Assembly (NCBI RefSeq): GCF_044872765.1
Contig: NZ_CP085253.1
Span: forward strand, 930,001-994,000
DNA: 64,000 nucleotides
Direction of reading: 5' to 3'
From: Micrococcus sp023147585
Lineage (GTDB): Bacteria; Actinomycetota; Actinomycetes; Actinomycetales; Micrococcaceae
Shown here: positions 61,769 through 64,000 of the stretch, piece after piece
Layout: each line of letters starts with the position of its first letter
Position numbering within the stretch: the stretch's first letter is position 1
Translations under genes and position numbers: made by a program
Notes under the pieces: generated by a model
The model's input: only the letters and a program-made list of their open reading frames with translations
Databases searched by the model: none
Told to the model about the DNA's origin: nothing

Positions 61769-61852
61769 TCAGTCCGTCTCCGGCAGGCCGGCGGCCCACA
61801 GGGCGGCGAGCACCACGAGGTCCTCGTCGATCGGGAGCCAGGACGGCGCCTG
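61769..61852 (-). pseudogene. Collapsed DoxX-family remnant
   Basis: The minus strand reads QAPSWLPIDEDLVV directly joined to LAALWAAGLPETD and a stop. The first part matches the internal loop (VPSWVPLPADLVVLG) and the second the C-terminus (AALWAAGIPERE) of the DoxX protein at 48056-48481. The ~70 residues in between and the whole N-terminus are absent, and no start codon precedes it. An internal deletion of a DoxX gene explains this best. Confidence 0.6.
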
Positions 61853-61899
61853 TGAGCGGGGGGTGGGGCGCGCCGCACGGGACGTCCGCGGTGCCGTGG

Positions 61900-61905
61900 C
61901 AGGAT
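61900..61905 (+). promoter_or_regulatory. -10-like element of FNT gene (leaderless)
   Basis: CAGGAT, 7-nt spacer to ATG 61913. First base deviates from TANNNT, so weaker support. Confidence 0.35.
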
Positions 61906-61912
61906 CTCCGGC

Positions 61913-62713
61913 ATGACAGGCGTGGATCACCAGCACCAGAGCGACGAGGACGGCACCGAGGATCCGGTGAGGCGGACCCACGAGGAGGCGGCAGACGAGG
62001 GCGCGGAACGCCTGCATCGGTCCCTCACCGTCCTGACGACCACCGGGTTCCTGGGCGGCGTCGAGATCACGATCGGCCTGCTCGCGTACCTGCTCACGCT
62101 CCACGAGACGGGCAGCCACCTGCTGGCCGGACTCGCGTTCTCCATCGGCCTGGTCAGCCTGTTCCTCGCCCACTCCGAGCTCTTCACGGAGGGGTTCTAC
62201 TACCCGATCACCGCGATCGCCGCCGGCCGGGGCACGTGGGTGGAGCTGCTGCGTCTGTGGGCGGTGACCCTCGTGATGAACCTCCTCGGCGGCACCGTGA
62301 TGATCGCCCTCGTGGTGGCGGGGTTCCCCGACCTGCGCGGCACCCTGGCCGAGAGCGCCCACCACTTCCTGGACATCGGCTTCAGCTGGCAGGGCGCCGC
62401 CCTGGCGGTCCTGGCCGGGGTGGCGATCACCCTCGTGACGCGGATGCAGGCCGGGACGGACAGCCCGACGGCGATGATCGTCGCGTCCGTCGCCGGAGCC
62501 ATCGTCCTCGCGGGCGGTTCACTCTTCCATTCGGTGATGGACTCAATCCTCATCATCGGAGCCATCCTGTCCGGAGCGCACGGCGTGGGCTGGCTCGAGT
62601 GGCTCAGCTGGGTGTGGTGGGTGATCCCCCTGAACATCCTCGGCGGGTTGGCGCTGACGACGGCGCCGCGCCTGCTGCGTTCCAAGGAGGTGCGGGAAGA
62701 GAAGGGGCGGTGA
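61913..62713 (+). CDS. Formate/nitrite transporter (FNT) family channel
   Basis: 266 residues. A ~35-residue acidic/His N-terminus is followed by six membrane segments. HSELFTEGFYYPITAIAAGR and LWAVTLVMNLLGGTVMIALV are the two re-entrant half-helix regions typical of FNT pentameric channels, and FHSVMDSILIIGAIL provides the conserved pore histidine. It resembles the YfdC-like subgroup more than FocA or NirC. Likely anion permeability (formate, nitrite, lactate) is not resolvable. It is convergent with aqpZ (23-bp gap). Confidence 0.85.
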   Translation: MTGVDHQHQSDEDGTEDPVRRTHEEAADEGAERLHRSLTVLTTTGFLGGVEITIGLLAYLLTLHETGSHLLAGLAFSIGLVSLFLAHSELFTEGFYYPITAIAAGRGTWVELLRLWAVTLVMNLLGGTVMIALVVAGFPDLRGTLAESAHHFLDIGFSWQGAALAVLAGVAITLVTRMQAGTDSPTAMIVASVAGAIVLAGGSLFHSVMDSILIIGAILSGAHGVGWLEWLSWVWWVIPLNILGGLALTTAPRLLRSKEVREEKGR

Positions 62714-62736
62714 GGGCAGGGTCCGAATGGCAGGGG

Positions 62737-63519
62737 TCAGACGGCGTCACGCGTCCCGTCGGCGGCGGGCTCGGGCAGCTCCTCGGTCACCCGGGAGGTG
62801 TTGGGGAAGACGAAGCGGTAGCTGAGACCGGCGACCGCGGCGCCCAACAACGGGGCCACGAAGAACAGCCAGACCTGGCCGAGGGCGTCCCCGCCTGCGA
62901 ACAGGGCCACGCCGAAGGAGCGAGCGGGGTTCACGGAGGTGTTCGACACGGGGATGGAGATCAGGTGGATCAGCGTGAGGGTCAGGCCGATGGCCAGCGG
63001 CGCGAAGCCGGACGGTGCACGGCGGTCCGTGGCGCCGAGGATGACGTAGAGGAACACGGCGGTCAGCAGCACCTCGGTCAGGAACACCGCGCCCATCGAG
63101 TAGCCGGCGGGCGAGAGTTCGCCGTAGCCGTTGGTGGCCAGGCCGTTCTCCGCAAGCGAGTAGCCCGGACGACCGGAGACGATCGCCAGCAGCACGCCGC
63201 CGGCCGCCACGCCGCCCACGAGCTGGGCGATCCAGTACGGCACAGTGAGCTTCCACGGCAGGCGACCCGCGAGCGCCGCACCCAGGGTGACTGCCGGGTT
63301 GAAGTGACCGCCGGAGACGTGGCCCACGGCGTAGGCCATGGCCACCACGGTCAGGCCGAAGGCGAGGGCGACGCCGAGGAATCCGATGCCCATGTTGACG
63401 CCTGTGGCGTCGTCGATCACGGATGCGGAGAACACGGCCGCACCGGCGCCGCCGAAGACGAGCACGAAGGTGCCGAGGACCTCGGCGGAGAGCTTGGAGA
63501 CGAGCGGGGAGTCGTTCAT
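62737..63519 (-). CDS. aqpZ: Aquaporin Z
   Basis: 260 residues, six membrane segments. Both NPA boxes are intact (GGHFNPAVT, 74-76; TSVNPARS, 196-198). The selectivity filter His184, Thr193 and Arg199 has exactly the spacing of AqpZ (His174, Thr183, Arg189), so a water channel rather than a glycerol facilitator is expected. ATG 63519 gives the standard N-terminus (KLSAEVLGTFVLVFGG). The ~15-residue C-terminal extension is non-conserved. Confidence 0.93.
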   Translation of the reverse strand: MNDSPLVSKLSAEVLGTFVLVFGGAGAAVFSASVIDDATGVNMGIGFLGVALAFGLTVVAMAYAVGHVSGGHFNPAVTLGAALAGRLPWKLTVPYWIAQLVGGVAAGGVLLAIVSGRPGYSLAENGLATNGYGELSPAGYSMGAVFLTEVLLTAVFLYVILGATDRRAPSGFAPLAIGLTLTLIHLISIPVSNTSVNPARSFGVALFAGGDALGQVWLFFVAPLLGAAVAGLSYRFVFPNTSRVTEELPEPAADGTRDAV

Positions 63520-63783
63520 GGTGGTCCTGTCAGAAGGTCTGGGGGTGGGATCCTTTCGGTACGGTACCCGAGCCGGGGCATCCTCCCCGGAGGGTCCTCG
63601 ACCTCTTCCGCTGCCACGGCAGCGCCGTCCGCGGGACCGTCCCGCCGTTGCCTGGGCGCACCGTCTCGTCCCGCGGCCACCCTCCTGGCCGGGCCGCCAC
63701 GATCACCTCCGCAGATCAGGCGGCGGCCCTCATCCGGGACGGGGACGCCGCCGGGCACCGCTCGTCCGGCCGGGGGCCGGGCC
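63520..63783 (-). promoter_or_regulatory. Upstream region of aqpZ
   Basis: 264 bp without a gene. A GGTACGGTACC element near 63559-63569 overlaps a possible minus-strand -10 (TACCGT). No coding frame looks real. Confidence 0.3.
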
Positions 63784-64000
63784 TCAGCCCGCCGGCTGAT
63801 CCACCCCCGCGGCGGGACGCCCGTCCTCCAGGTAGACGCAGTGCGCGGCGTCCCAGGCGGCGTCGACGCGGCGGGCGATCGCCGGGCGCAGGAGCTTCCG
63901 GGCCTCCTGGCGCGTCACGAGGCGATGCTCGGAGGCCTCGTCCTCCTGCAGGCCGATGGCGGCGACGTCGGCGGCAGTGAGCGGGTGGACGGCGCGGAAG
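63784..64000 (-). CDS. Probable NUDIX hydrolase, C-terminal fragment
   Basis: Open to the window edge; the start and most of the protein lie beyond 64000. The visible 71 residues read FRAVHPLTAADVAAIGLQED, EASEHRLVTRQEARKLLRPA and end DGRPAAGVDQPAG. The segment 'GLQEDEASEHRLVTRQEA' resembles the C-terminal region of NUDIX-family hydrolases (the acidic loop after the NUDIX box), but the diagnostic NUDIX box is not in the window, so the call is tentative. Confidence 0.5.
   Translation of the reverse strand, partial: FRAVHPLTAADVAAIGLQEDEASEHRLVTRQEARKLLRPAIARRVDAAWDAAHCVYLEDGRPAAGVDQPAG

Overview
The window is very GC-rich (roughly 70-75% by eye) with strong G/C third-position bias. Its gene content is that of a Micrococcaceae actinobacterium: actinobacterial DapD, a DUF3117 protein, gluABCD order, a 3'-5' exonuclease/DNA polymerase and DUF4921. 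Micrococcus, probably close to M. luteus, is the best guess from content. No tRNA, rRNA or CRISPR array was seen.

Layout. 1-3.4 kb: end of an O-methyltransferase, DUF3117, a LOG-family protein overlapping a DivIVA-like membrane protein, and an orphan amino-acid-binding lipoprotein. 3.4-6.9 kb: a complete glutamate-type ABC importer, gluABCD. 7-15.5 kb: diaminopimelate and central metabolism (divergent dapE/dapD, a wall-associated protein, gltA, and an overlapping chain typA / membrane protein / fdxA / dapC). 15.7-22.5 kb: a peptide ABC importer in which OppD and OppF are fused and OppB is oversized. 22.7-40.6 kb: housekeeping and transport genes, including a carotenoid-type oxidoreductase, ZIP and CDF metal transporters, an HtrA protease, Tpx, a PACE-type efflux protein, a 5'-truncated ferritin, PhoD, a DNA polymerase I-like enzyme and ArfB. 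40.7-52 kb: a serine hydrolase, a UbiB kinase, DUF4921, Mug, acetyl-CoA hydrolase/transferase, and the ohr/ohrR peroxide module with DoxX, followed by redox and DJ-1 enzymes.

52-61 kb is the accessory part. An ABC-F gene (52190-53842) has its first ~281 bp repeated in the same orientation 7,022 bp away (60584-60864). Between the copies lie a four-gene haem-peroxidase operon (catalase-fold protein, unknown, DyP peroxidase, small unknown), about 0.9 kb of decayed DNA, and a two-gene module of clearly lower GC: a DUF262 protein followed by a HEPN-type putative RNase. The arrangement looks like an acquired segment that carries or created a second 5' end of the ABC-F gene. The DUF262-HEPN pair is my best candidate for an undescribed defence or toxin-antitoxin-like system.

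61-64 kb returns to ordinary genes: an RssA-like patatin, a collapsed DoxX remnant, an FNT-family channel, aquaporin Z and the end of a probable NUDIX hydrolase.

A theme across the window is a -10 element of TANNNT type placed 6-8 nt before the ATG or GTG of at least ten genes. This implies widespread leaderless transcripts, and I used it to choose several starts.
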